Shown here piece after piece: positions 6,741-12,938 of a stretch of DNA of 14,750 bases. Position 1 is the stretch's first letter; every line of letters begins with the position of its first letter. Source of the DNA: Azonexaceae bacterium (lineage in GTDB: Bacteria; Pseudomonadota; Gammaproteobacteria; Burkholderiales; Rhodocyclaceae); contig SSTA01000224.1 of assembly GCA_009469685.1 (NCBI GenBank), positions 1 through 14,750 of the forward strand. Direction: 5' to 3'. Below the pieces are notes generated by a model. The model did not search any database, was not told where the DNA came from, and saw only the letters and a program-made list of their open reading frames with translations. The position numbers were made by a program, and so were the translations under genes.

Positions 6741-9038
6741 TCATTGCCAGTTGCCGATCAGGACAAAGGGAGCCCAGTAGAAGGGATCCCGAAACTCCGC
6801 ATTGCGGAGCAGAGCCAGCTGGGCCCGGCGCAGAGCCTCTGCCTTGGTCATTCCCCCGTGGGCGATCCCCTGGTAGAAATCCCGCATCAGTGCCTTCGCC
6901 GCATTGTCTTCCACCGGCCACAAGGTACCGACGACGCTCTTGGCCCGAGCCTTGATCGCTGCACCGGAGATGCCCAGAGGCGCCCTATCGTTGCCTTCGG
7001 CAGTCTCGCAAGCGGAGAGAGTCAGGAGTTCGATGGGCGCCTGCTGGAATTTCTCGGTCTTGAGCAGGGCTTGCAGGTCGTTGACCCGCAGGAGATCGTC
7101 GTAAGCCATGATGAAGCTCGAGTCGGCGCTGCCCCCGAAGATGCCGTGGGAGGCAATATGCACGATGCGGAAGTCGCCGCTCGCAGCCTCCTGGCGCAAG
7201 CGCCCCAGAGTGAAATCGGAATCGAGGAGATTGGCCCCCTCGAGGATTCCAGCCAATGCCCGGACTTCGTCGCGGACTCCCGGCAGCGCCAGACGCGTTC
7301 GCCAATCCTCGAGCTGGCGCAGACGGTCCGGAGAAACGCCCGACTGGGCAGTCTCAAGACCGCGGATGGCCCGCAGGGTCCGAGTGGCCGCCAATCCCCG
7401 GGCGCTGGACGCACCACGGGAGCCCGGCGCCAGAACTTGGTCGGTCATTGCAGCATCAAGCTTGCCCACTACCGGACCGGGCTCGGCCATTCCCATGACC
7501 AGGGCCCGCGTGTCGCGCCGAGGCGCCGATCCAGAGTTCGTCAGGCTGAGGCCAGTGACCAGAGAAACCGCGAAACGCTCAATCGCGTAGGACTGGCCGT
7601 CGTTGAGCGCAGCCATGGGAACCAAGCGCAAGGGTCCGTCGGGAACCACCACCAGGGAATCGACCTTCAACTGGCTCAGGCGGTCGGCAAAGGGCGCGAG
7701 CAGCCAGCCATCGAGCTGGCGCGAGCGCGCAAGGGGATCGGGCAGCCCGTTACGCAGGGTATCGGCGAATTCCACCGCCACCTTGCGCAAGACAGAACCC
7801 GGGACCGCCACGGAGCGTCGCTCGATCCCGCCGTTGGTCTTCAACAGCAGTTCCAGGCGGTCGGCAAATACGAGTGGGTAAAGCACGGCGGTTCCCGCCG
7901 GCAGGCCGCGGCTGATACCGCCCTGGACAGCTTCGACGGAACAGCGGTCGCCAAGAAAATCCTGGAGTTCGGACTGGCGGATCAGCTCGACGGCCTCGAC
8001 CACTGCCTGCAGCCGCGCCTCGCGCACCCCGGTGGGCTGGCTATCGAGACGCCGCAGAAGAAGATCGGCGTACCCGAGATAGATCGGTTCGAGCGTGGCG
8101 CGAAAAGACGAACGGCCGTCCTCGTATTCAATGGGAATATCCTGGCGCACGGCCTCGATCCGGCTCACCGCCCGCATATAACCGGCCAGGGCGCCTTCCT
8201 CGTCATTCGCCGCCTGGAGCAGGCGGGCTTGGCGCCACTCGAGACCGATGAGCAAATCCGCCGCCAGGCCAGTCGGGGCTTTCTCTGCCAGCGCGATTCC
8301 TCGCCGGTCGAGGATCAGCGCTTCGCCTGGCCTGCCCTGGTCTTCGTAGATCTGCGCCAGGAAATCGAGGGCCTCGATTTCCACCCGCGGATCGCCCGCT
8401 GCTGCAAGGCGCCTCGCCGTTTCTCCATGGCGATAGGCGAGTTCCTGGCCGGTCCGCCCGCCGGCCTTGCCGAGCAGCCAGGCCTGGTGAGCAAGATTGA
8501 GGTGTAGCCTCGCCCAGCGCGGATCATCCCCTGCTGCGTCGAGACGGGTGGCCAGGTCGCGCACGGCCTGGAGCCGCGCTCCCTCCGGAGCCAGCCGTGC
8601 TCGATTGAGTCCGGCGCTGAGCTGAATTTCGACATCCGTCGGGGCGAGGGCCATGGCTTCGCGATAATGGTCTTCGGCGGCCTTCGCAAGTTGCCGCGCC
8701 TGAGCCAGGTTGCCCAGGTAGAGGGCGTATCGGGCGCGCTCCCGCCCCTCATGGAAAGCATGGGCACGCTGCAGCAGCGGCTCGGCACCGGCCAAATCGC
8801 GGGCCTGCAACAGCGCGATGCCCAGTTCCCCCTCGGCACGAGCCCGGCCGGCCGGCGTCGGCGCCGATTCGACGGCGGCAGCGAGGGACTCGATCGACTC
8901 CTGCAACTGCCCCTGGATGCGCAGAACGACCCCGCGGGCGACTGCAGCTTCCCAGTCTCCGTCCTGGCCGGCGCAAATCGGCCCGGCGAGCGCGGCCGCC
9001 AGACCGATCGCCACCACTAGTCGCCAATAGAATCCCAT
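6741..9038 (-). CDS. Exported TPR-CHAT (caspase-like) protein
   Basis: This 765-aa protein has a signal peptide at 1-23 (cleavage after ICA). TPR-like helical repeats run from about 30 to 300, with Ala/Leu-rich pairs such as 'AEDHYREAMALAPTD'. A CHAT domain covers about 380-765. The caspase-like His lies in HIASHG (626-631, likely H631) and the Cys is C677 in LSACETAEG. It ends with the typical YWAPFVLIG (754-762), so the catalytic pair looks intact. CHAT proteins are caspase/separase-clan proteases or inactive relatives, and the TPRs probably bind the substrate. The ATG at 9038 is chosen because it starts the signal peptide and has GGGGG 7-8 nt upstream. A frame 28 codons longer adds only low-complexity polar sequence. 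The stop is 88 nt before the tpsA ATG. The first position in the operon suggests that it processes or monitors TpsA in the periplasm, which is inference. Confidence 0.9.
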   Translation of the reverse strand: MGFYWRLVVAIGLAAALAGPICAGQDGDWEAAVARGVVLRIQGQLQESIESLAAAVESAPTPAGRARAEGELGIALLQARDLAGAEPLLQRAHAFHEGRERARYALYLGNLAQARQLAKAAEDHYREAMALAPTDVEIQLSAGLNRARLAPEGARLQAVRDLATRLDAAGDDPRWARLHLNLAHQAWLLGKAGGRTGQELAYRHGETARRLAAAGDPRVEIEALDFLAQIYEDQGRPGEALILDRRGIALAEKAPTGLAADLLIGLEWRQARLLQAANDEEGALAGYMRAVSRIEAVRQDIPIEYEDGRSSFRATLEPIYLGYADLLLRRLDSQPTGVREARLQAVVEAVELIRQSELQDFLGDRCSVEAVQGGISRGLPAGTAVLYPLVFADRLELLLKTNGGIERRSVAVPGSVLRKVAVEFADTLRNGLPDPLARSRQLDGWLLAPFADRLSQLKVDSLVVVPDGPLRLVPMAALNDGQSYAIERFAVSLVTGLSLTNSGSAPRRDTRALVMGMAEPGPVVGKLDAAMTDQVLAPGSRGASSARGLAATRTLRAIRGLETAQSGVSPDRLRQLEDWRTRLALPGVRDEVRALAGILEGANLLDSDFTLGRLRQEAASGDFRIVHIASHGIFGGSADSSFIMAYDDLLRVNDLQALLKTEKFQQAPIELLTLSACETAEGNDRAPLGISGAAIKARAKSVVGTLWPVEDNAAKALMRDFYQGIAHGGMTKAEALRRAQLALLRNAEFRDPFYWAPFVLIGNWQ

Positions 9039-9101
9039 CGATTCGCCCCCACAACGCCAACGGCCCGTCTGCCCAGGCCCCATCCGGTGTCTTGGATCAA
9101 C

Positions 9102-9120
9102 GGTCATAGATACCATGACC
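9102..9120. promoter_or_regulatory. Operator-like inverted repeat upstream of the CHAT gene
   Basis: A perfect 6-bp inverted repeat, GGTCAT-N7-ATGACC, lies 64-82 nt upstream of the CHAT start in the 114-bp gap that should hold the operon promoter. A poor promoter candidate overlaps it on the minus strand (TTGCTG, 18 nt, TATCTA). A 6-bp repeat with a free spacer can arise by chance in a region this size, so this is only suggestive. Confidence 0.3.
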
Positions 9121-9152
9121 AAGCCTTACCCAGCAAGGCCGCCGCGGGCAAG

Positions 9153-9731
9153 TCATTCCCCGGGAGCGCCCTTTTCCGCCTGGCGCCGCAGAGGAGGGAG
9201 GACTTCCCGCTCCAGCCAGAGCCGGAAGCGCCAGGCCCGACCATCCTGCCGCGCCGCATGTTGCCCGAGGTAATCCAGGAGTGCCGCCTCGGTAAACCAC
9301 CATATCCCGGCCTGATCGCGAAATAGCGCCCCCGGAGGTAACCGTGCCCCCAGCTTGCGCAGGGCGAGGTCGTCGAGATCGAGGGCCAGGACGCGCAGCA
9401 CGTCCTCGGTCCGGATGCGAAAATTTCCCCGCCCACCGTCCTCTATGCGTACCCAAATGTCGTCGAAGGCATGATGGCGGCCCTGAACCTCCTGCCAGAG
9501 TTGCCGCCGAGACCAGCCATGGGCCGCACTGCCTCCGGCCACCAGTCCTCGGGCAACGAACCAGGCGGCCATGGGGATCCAGAAGAGAATGCCGATTCCT
9601 CCGAAAGCAAACCAGAGCACGCATAGGGCCAAGGCCATGAGGACCACCACGGTGCCCCAGGAGGTGCGTCTCCAGCGGGCATACCAGGCCTCATAGGTCT
9701 CCTGCGGCAGTTCTTTGTCGGCCGGCATCAT
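9153..9731 (-). CDS. Small inner-membrane protein with a possible BRO-N-like cytoplasmic domain
   Basis: This 192-aa protein has a short polar N-terminus. Two adjacent hydrophobic segments at about 25-43 and 45-64 (VVVLMALALCVLW, ILFWIPMAAWFVA) look like a membrane hairpin. A soluble region follows (about 70-192). The pattern FRIRTEDVLRVLAL (104-117), WWFTEAALLDYL (144-155), FRLWLEREVLPPLRR (169-183) resembles the BRO-N fold of phage antirepressor-like proteins, especially the 'W...EVLP.LR' ending. I do not recognise it as a named family, and the BRO-N reading is an inference. Two consecutive ATGs start the frame and neither has a good Shine-Dalgarno. The gene is 25 nt after the GST stop, so the two probably share a transcript. 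Confidence 0.7.
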   Translation of the reverse strand: MMPADKELPQETYEAWYARWRRTSWGTVVVLMALALCVLWFAFGGIGILFWIPMAAWFVARGLVAGGSAAHGWSRRQLWQEVQGRHHAFDDIWVRIEDGGRGNFRIRTEDVLRVLALDLDDLALRKLGARLPPGALFRDQAGIWWFTEAALLDYLGQHAARQDGRAWRFRLWLEREVLPPLRRQAEKGAPGE

Positions 9732-9756
9732 GGAGGGGCCGTAAACGATGGCCGGG

Positions 9757-10455
9757 TCACGGGTAGTAGCGCTCGCGCATGCGCCGGCAATAGGCCGGAA
9801 TCACCGGCATTGCGGACGCATGACGGGCCAGGGGCGAATCGGGCGGTGCCGCGAGAACGTTGGCGAGAAAGGCATAGGCGGTGGCGTCGATCGAAGTCGG
9901 CGTCTGTCCCAGGAAGAAGTCCTGCTCGCCGAGGAGGTCGGCGAGGGCATCGAGGTCGGCCCGCCCGATGGCCATGATTTCGTCCGGAGCGTGGCGGCCC
10001 ATGCCGTGCCCCCAGATTTCCTTCTTCACGCCTCGGCGTGCCAGAAAGGGCACGATGGCCCGCAGCGGCGCGGGCATCCTGGAAAAAAATACCTCCCGCG
10101 TCAGGGCAAATCCGGCATCGTCGATCCAGCGCAGATGAATCACCGCCCAGTAGAGGTTCTCTTCCAACATTCTCTGGATGGCCAGGCCCGTGGCGCGCAG
10201 GCGAGGGCTCAAGGCCGCATCGAGCGGATCGCCGTATTTTTCCTTCAGATAGGCGATGATGAAGCTTGAGTCGGCCACCCGTTCGCCGTCGTCGTCGATG
10301 AAGGGCAGCTTGCCCTTGGGAGCCTTGGTCAGCAGGCCCCGATTGTCGAGGCGATGGGGAATCCCGGCCATGCGCAGATAGGTCTCGACCTTCATGCAGA
10401 AGGGACTGGCATTGGGCAGCCCGAAACCCGGGGGAAACTGGTAAAGGGTGATCAT
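9757..10455 (-). CDS. Glutathione S-transferase family protein (metaxin/FAX-like)
   Basis: This 232-aa protein has a thioredoxin-fold N-terminal domain (1 to about 75): a beta strand ITLYQF, then SPFCMKVETYL at 17-27 at the active-site position, a KLPFI motif with the cis-Pro at 51, and DSSFIIAYL at 62-70, corresponding to the glutathione-binding ES/DS turn. The all-helical C-terminal domain carries the N-capping motif PTSIDATAY at 186-194. The divergent N-terminus and 'DNRGLLTKAPKGKLPFI' fit the metaxin/failed-axon-connection branch of bacterial GSTs better than classical detoxifying classes, and the substrate cannot be predicted. Length is normal. The start is the first ATG, with only a weak AGG upstream. 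It is followed closely by the membrane protein gene and preceded by a probable terminator behind ubiC. Confidence 0.88.
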   Translation of the reverse strand: MITLYQFPPGFGLPNASPFCMKVETYLRMAGIPHRLDNRGLLTKAPKGKLPFIDDDGERVADSSFIIAYLKEKYGDPLDAALSPRLRATGLAIQRMLEENLYWAVIHLRWIDDAGFALTREVFFSRMPAPLRAIVPFLARRGVKKEIWGHGMGRHAPDEIMAIGRADLDALADLLGEQDFFLGQTPTSIDATAYAFLANVLAAPPDSPLARHASAMPVIPAYCRRMRERYYP

Positions 10456-10576
10456 CGATTAAGGCCTGGTAGCGGACCTGGACATCGAATCGTCCGGGAG
10501 GCGAAGGCTAGCGTAGCCAAGATCAAGCCCAGGTCAACAGGCAAACTGCGGGTCATGGTCCTATCCCCTGAATAAG

Positions 10577-10598
10577 CGGGCTGGCACAAGCCTGCCCG
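10577..10598 (-). terminator. Possible terminator hairpin after ubiC
   Basis: On the minus strand CGGGC pairs with GCCCG, followed by an A-A mismatch and a GGC/GCC inner stem closing a TTGT tetraloop. It begins about 36 nt after the ubiC stop codon and is followed by CTTATT, a weak T-rich run. It separates the rluE-ubiC operon from the GST gene. Confidence 0.4.
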
Positions 10599-10634
10599 AG
10601 CCCTCGACGATTACCGTAGCATGAGATGCAAGGT

Positions 10635-11192
10635 TTATGAAGACCCGCTTCCCTGGGGTCCGCCACGGGATTTCAGGGCGCCGAGCGCAGGCAGGAAGAC
10701 CTCGGTCACCAACACCTGCTGCCTCCCCAGGCGATGGAGCGAGCGGCGGGCCCAGAGCGCTGTCGCCGTGGGGAAAAGAACGATGGCCCTCGTGTGAAGG
10801 CGATGGCGCCCGTCAAGGCGGCGGAATTCGAGCTGTCCGCGCCGGAATCCCGGGTAGGCGAAGAGCAGAGACCCGAGCGAACGCGCCCCAAGGCGGGCCA
10901 GCCAGCGGGTCAGGCGTCCGCGGGGCCGGTCGGGCAGGACAGTGTGGGCAAAGATGACCGGAACGCCGTCGCATTCGAGTATCACCTCGCGCACCCAGGG
11001 TCGCCCAAGACGGGCGCCGACCAGGGCCGCCTCATCGGCCAGCGCAGCGCCTCGACCGCTGGTCACCACCCGAATCCTGAAGCGGTCACAACTGTCCTGG
11101 CAGCGGGCCGTCAGCGATCCGGGTTCGATCAGCCAGGAGCGTACCGCCCCCGCATCGCCGAGTCGGGACGAAAAGCGTTGCCAGCCGGACAT
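10635..11192 (-). CDS. ubiC: Chorismate--pyruvate lyase (4-hydroxybenzoate synthase)
   Basis: This 185-aa enzyme removes pyruvate from chorismate to give 4-hydroxybenzoate, the first committed step of ubiquinone synthesis, in the cytoplasm. Family landmarks are in order: WLIEPGSLTARCQ (20-32), WVREVILECDGVP (66-78, holding the Arg equivalent to E. coli R76), LGARSLGSLLF (101-111), and LWARRSLHRL with LVTEVFLPAL (161-170, holding the Glu equivalent to E. coli E155). The length is close to the 165-aa E. coli enzyme, with a slightly longer Gly/Ser C-terminal tail. The ATG at 11192 shares its A with the TGA of the DUF192 gene (TGATG), and a GTG lies directly before it. No ubiA follows, which is unusual because ubiCA is a common pair. 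Confidence 0.93.
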   Translation of the reverse strand: MSGWQRFSSRLGDAGAVRSWLIEPGSLTARCQDSCDRFRIRVVTSGRGAALADEAALVGARLGRPWVREVILECDGVPVIFAHTVLPDRPRGRLTRWLARLGARSLGSLLFAYPGFRRGQLEFRRLDGRHRLHTRAIVLFPTATALWARRSLHRLGRQQVLVTEVFLPALGALKSRGGPQGSGSS

Positions 11193-11653
11193 CACTGCGG
11201 CCTGGGGGCCTTAGCAACCCCCCCGATGCGCGATCCCGGTCCGATACCCTTGCCCGAAAACCAGCCCTGGTTCATTTCCAGGGCAAAACGGGCCGGTCGT
11301 CCGGCGCAGTGACTGTTCAGACTGTGAGGAGTCATATCGGCGATATTGATGACCTTGCCGTCTTCGTCGAGAAAGGCCACCGAGAGGGGGATCAGCGTGT
11401 TCTTCATCCACATGCAATGCGCGCTGACTTCAGGAAAGACAAAGAGCATTCCCCGGTTCGTCGCCAGGCGCTCCCGATGCATGAGGCCGACTCGACGGTT
11501 CGCGTCGCTCGCCGCCACCTCGGTCTCGATCCGGTAGAGCCCGGCCGTCAGTTCCAGGGTCGGCAGCTCGCCGAAGGCCATCGAAGCCATTCCCAACAAG
11601 GTCACACAGGCGAACCAATTCCGGTACGCCGTACGCGCAATGGGCAAAATCAT
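11192..11653 (-). CDS. DUF192 family exported protein
   Basis: This 153-aa protein has a likely signal peptide or N-terminal anchor at 1-28 (hydrophobic core NWFACVTLLGMASMAFG). The DUF192 domain follows: RRVGLMHRERLATNRGM (53-69), FVFP, then CMWMKNTLIPLSVAFLD (80-96) and ALEMNQGWF (124-132). The M..R.....GMLF.F.....MWMKNT.IPLD-type pattern is diagnostic of the family, which is widespread and of unproven function. It overlaps the preceding small gene by 4 nt (ATGA) and ubiC by 1 nt, so it is in the middle of a translationally coupled operon. The family assignment is secure but the function is unknown. Confidence 0.92.
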   Translation of the reverse strand: MILPIARTAYRNWFACVTLLGMASMAFGELPTLELTAGLYRIETEVAASDANRRVGLMHRERLATNRGMLFVFPEVSAHCMWMKNTLIPLSVAFLDEDGKVINIADMTPHSLNSHCAGRPARFALEMNQGWFSGKGIGPGSRIGGVAKAPRPQ

Positions 11654-11859
11654 CGGGTGCGGCGCGCCTTCTGTTTCTTGGTCTCCCGGGCGGCAGATTT
11701 CTTCTGGCCCGGCACCGCCTGCTTCACCCGAGGAGCGGGAGTCGAACTGCTGGTCACCGGGGCGCTGGGATCTTCCGCCGCCCTGGGGGTCGCCGCCTGG
11801 GCAGGTGCCATCATGGCAAGAACCACGCTGGCTGTCAGCAGGATGAATTTTGGATTCAT
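11650..11859 (-). CDS. Small exported basic protein of unknown function
   Basis: This is a 69-aa product. Residues 1-22 form a clear signal peptide (K4, hydrophobic LLTASVVLAMMAP, cleavage AQA-AT). The mature 47 residues are low-complexity: a Pro/Ser/Ala/Thr stretch, then a Lys/Arg-rich end (KKSAARETKKQKARRTR). No family is recognised. It is supported as a real gene by 4-nt ATGA overlaps on both sides, with rluE upstream and the DUF192 gene downstream, and by the signal peptide. The basic tail could bind an acidic envelope polymer or nucleic acid, which is speculation. Confidence 0.75.
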   Translation of the reverse strand: MNPKFILLTASVVLAMMAPAQAATPRAAEDPSAPVTSSSTPAPRVKQAVPGQKKSAARETKKQKARRTR

Positions 11860-12440
11860 GCGGAGTCTTTCTTCGGGAAGTAGGCCTTCAAGAGCGCGGG
11901 AGTCAACTCTATCGCCCGCCAGGTTCCCGGCGGTAGTCCCTCAATCGTGAAAGCCCCCACCGCCGGACGAATCAGGCGCAGTGTAGGATACCCGATCGCC
12001 GCCGTCATTCGCCTTACTTGACGGTTCTTGCCTTCGGCAATCACGATCTCCAGCCAACTGGTCGGAATTGCCCGACGGTAGCGGATTGGCGGATCACGCG
12101 GCCAAAGTCCTGGCGGCTCGGCGATCACCCGGACCTTGGCCGGGGCGGCCGCAAAATCGGAAATGCGAACCCCGCTGCGTAGAGGCTCCAGATCGGCCTC
12201 TCCGGGGAGCCCCTCGACCTGGGCCCAGTAGGTCTTCTCGAGTTTGTGCTTGGGATGGGCGATGCGCGCCTGCAGCGCCCCATCGTCGGTGAGCAGAAGC
12301 AATCCCTCGCTGTCGGCGTCCAGCCTGCCGGCCACGTAGACACCCTTGACCAAAATGAAGTCGCAGAGCCCCCGCCACCGGCCTTCCGGTGTGAACTGGC
12401 TGAGTACGCCATAAGGTTTGTTGAAGAGGATCAGGGTCAT
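11856..12440 (-). CDS. rluE: 23S rRNA pseudouridine synthase, RluE-like (RsuA/RluE family)
   Basis: This 194-aa enzyme converts uridine to pseudouridine in rRNA. The RluE position is U2457 in E. coli 23S rRNA. The start LILFNKPYGVLSQFTPEG is typical of family members without an N-terminal S4 domain. The catalytic motif GRLDADSEGLLLLTDDG is at 38-54, with D41 as the catalytic Asp. A second family block, NRQVRRMTAAIGYPTLRL, is near the C-terminus. The absence of an S4 domain and the size favour RluE over RluB, RluF or RsuA. The frame is open a further 51 codons upstream, but that sequence is not family-like and the ATG at 12440 begins exactly where RluE proteins do. A GGAG lies 10 nt upstream, inside a small hairpin. 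It is the first gene of the operon leading to ubiC. Confidence 0.92.
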   Translation of the reverse strand: MTLILFNKPYGVLSQFTPEGRWRGLCDFILVKGVYVAGRLDADSEGLLLLTDDGALQARIAHPKHKLEKTYWAQVEGLPGEADLEPLRSGVRISDFAAAPAKVRVIAEPPGLWPRDPPIRYRRAIPTSWLEIVIAEGKNRQVRRMTAAIGYPTLRLIRPAVGAFTIEGLPPGTWRAIELTPALLKAYFPKKDSA

Positions 12441-12451
12441 TTCCCCAAGTC

Positions 12452-12469
12452 TCCGGATAATCCTCCGGA
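12452..12469 (-). promoter_or_regulatory. Hairpin over the rluE ribosome-binding site
   Basis: TCCGGA occurs twice with a 6-nt spacer (12452-12457 and 12464-12469). Because TCCGGA is its own reverse complement, the two copies form a perfect 6-bp stem. On the mRNA the 3' arm includes the GGA of the Shine-Dalgarno candidate GGAG, which ends 10 nt before the rluE ATG. Folding could limit initiation on the whole coupled operon. No ligand or trans-acting factor is suggested by the sequence. Confidence 0.3.
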
Positions 12470-12678
12470 CGTCAAATGCACCATCGACCTCGCCCTTCGC
12501 GATGAGGGAAAATCCGGATGGGTACGCATTTACGGAATCATGGCCATGGAATAGGCTTTGATCGTCAGGGTCATAGAACCAATCGACCCGCAAAGACCGC
12601 GCAAGGTCATCCGCGCTACCAAGCGCAGTTGAAGGCCGATTGGACCACCCCGGTACAGTCCTGCTTCAGCACAATCGT

Positions 12679-12888
12679 TCAGATATCATGAAAACCTTTC
12701 TTCCACGTTCCCGCGGCCGCAATCAGTCGAGCGGTTTTCCGCGAGCCGAGCAACTTCAACGCCATCAACAGGGCTATGGCCTTCGTCCATCCTGCAACAT
12801 GGCGCTCGGTGGCAACTGTCTGTGCCTTCGCTTTGGCACGCAGCGCTTTGATCAAGCCAACAGCCAGACCGACAAGCTCTGACCACAA
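12679..12888 (-). CDS. Doubtful small hydrophobic ORF
   Basis: This is a 69-codon frame starting with TTG. The product would have a hydrophobic N-terminal segment (LVGLAVGLIKAL), a basic middle, a second hydrophobic helix (AIALLMALKLLG) and a basic end. There is no good Shine-Dalgarno and third-position GC is low compared with neighbours. No family is recognised. The amphipathic, Lys/Arg-bearing helices could fit a small membrane peptide, but an accidental frame is at least as likely. Confidence 0.2.
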   Translation of the reverse strand: MWSELVGLAVGLIKALRAKAKAQTVATERHVAGWTKAIALLMALKLLGSRKTARLIAAAGTWKKGFHDI

Positions 12889-12920
12889 GGCGACTTCGCC
12901 GGAGTCCGATTCAGGGTTCC

Positions 12921-12938
12921 CCTTCTAGCCGTAGAAGG
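12921..12938 (-). terminator. Hairpin overlapping the spmAB stop codon
   Basis: CCTTCTA and TAGAAGG form a perfect 7-bp stem around a 4-nt CGGC loop (minus-strand reading), and the TAG stop is in the 3' arm. No T-run follows, so it is not a standard intrinsic terminator. It may act as a 3'-end stabiliser or a factor-dependent stop. Confidence 0.3.

Larger units (their letters stand above)
12441..12924. other. Gap between spmAB and rluE, presumed to hold the rluE operon promoter
   Basis: This 484-bp stretch shows no recognised gene. Its GC content and codon-like bias are lower than in the flanks. One 69-codon frame with a TTG start (12679-12888) is listed separately as doubtful. An ATGACCCTGA string at 12576 on the minus strand repeats the first ten bases of the rluE coding sequence but opens only a 14-codon frame (MTLTIKAYSM...), so I treat it as chance. 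The rluE promoter should lie here, but I find no convincing -35/-10 pair. Confidence 0.5.

Noticed and set aside
6546..8507. A 653-codon plus-strand frame opposite the CHAT gene and the tpsA start
   Set aside because: It crosses the CHAT catalytic region in antisense and gives a Gln/Arg/Gly-rich low-information product. It is a codon-bias shadow.
3092..9038. A contact-dependent inhibition (CdiA/CdiB) toxin-immunity locus
   Set aside because: TpsA is short for CdiA, has no VENN-type motif or toxin-like C-terminus, and no small immunity gene follows. tpsB and fecR follow directly.
12563..12577. A duplicated rluE start (ATGACCCTGA repeated upstream)
   Set aside because: Only about ten bases match and the frame stops after 14 codons, so chance similarity is sufficient.
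12441..12593. An extended N-terminus of rluE
   Set aside because: The upstream residues do not resemble an S4 domain or any RluE start. The LILFNKPYG block begins directly after the ATG at 12440.
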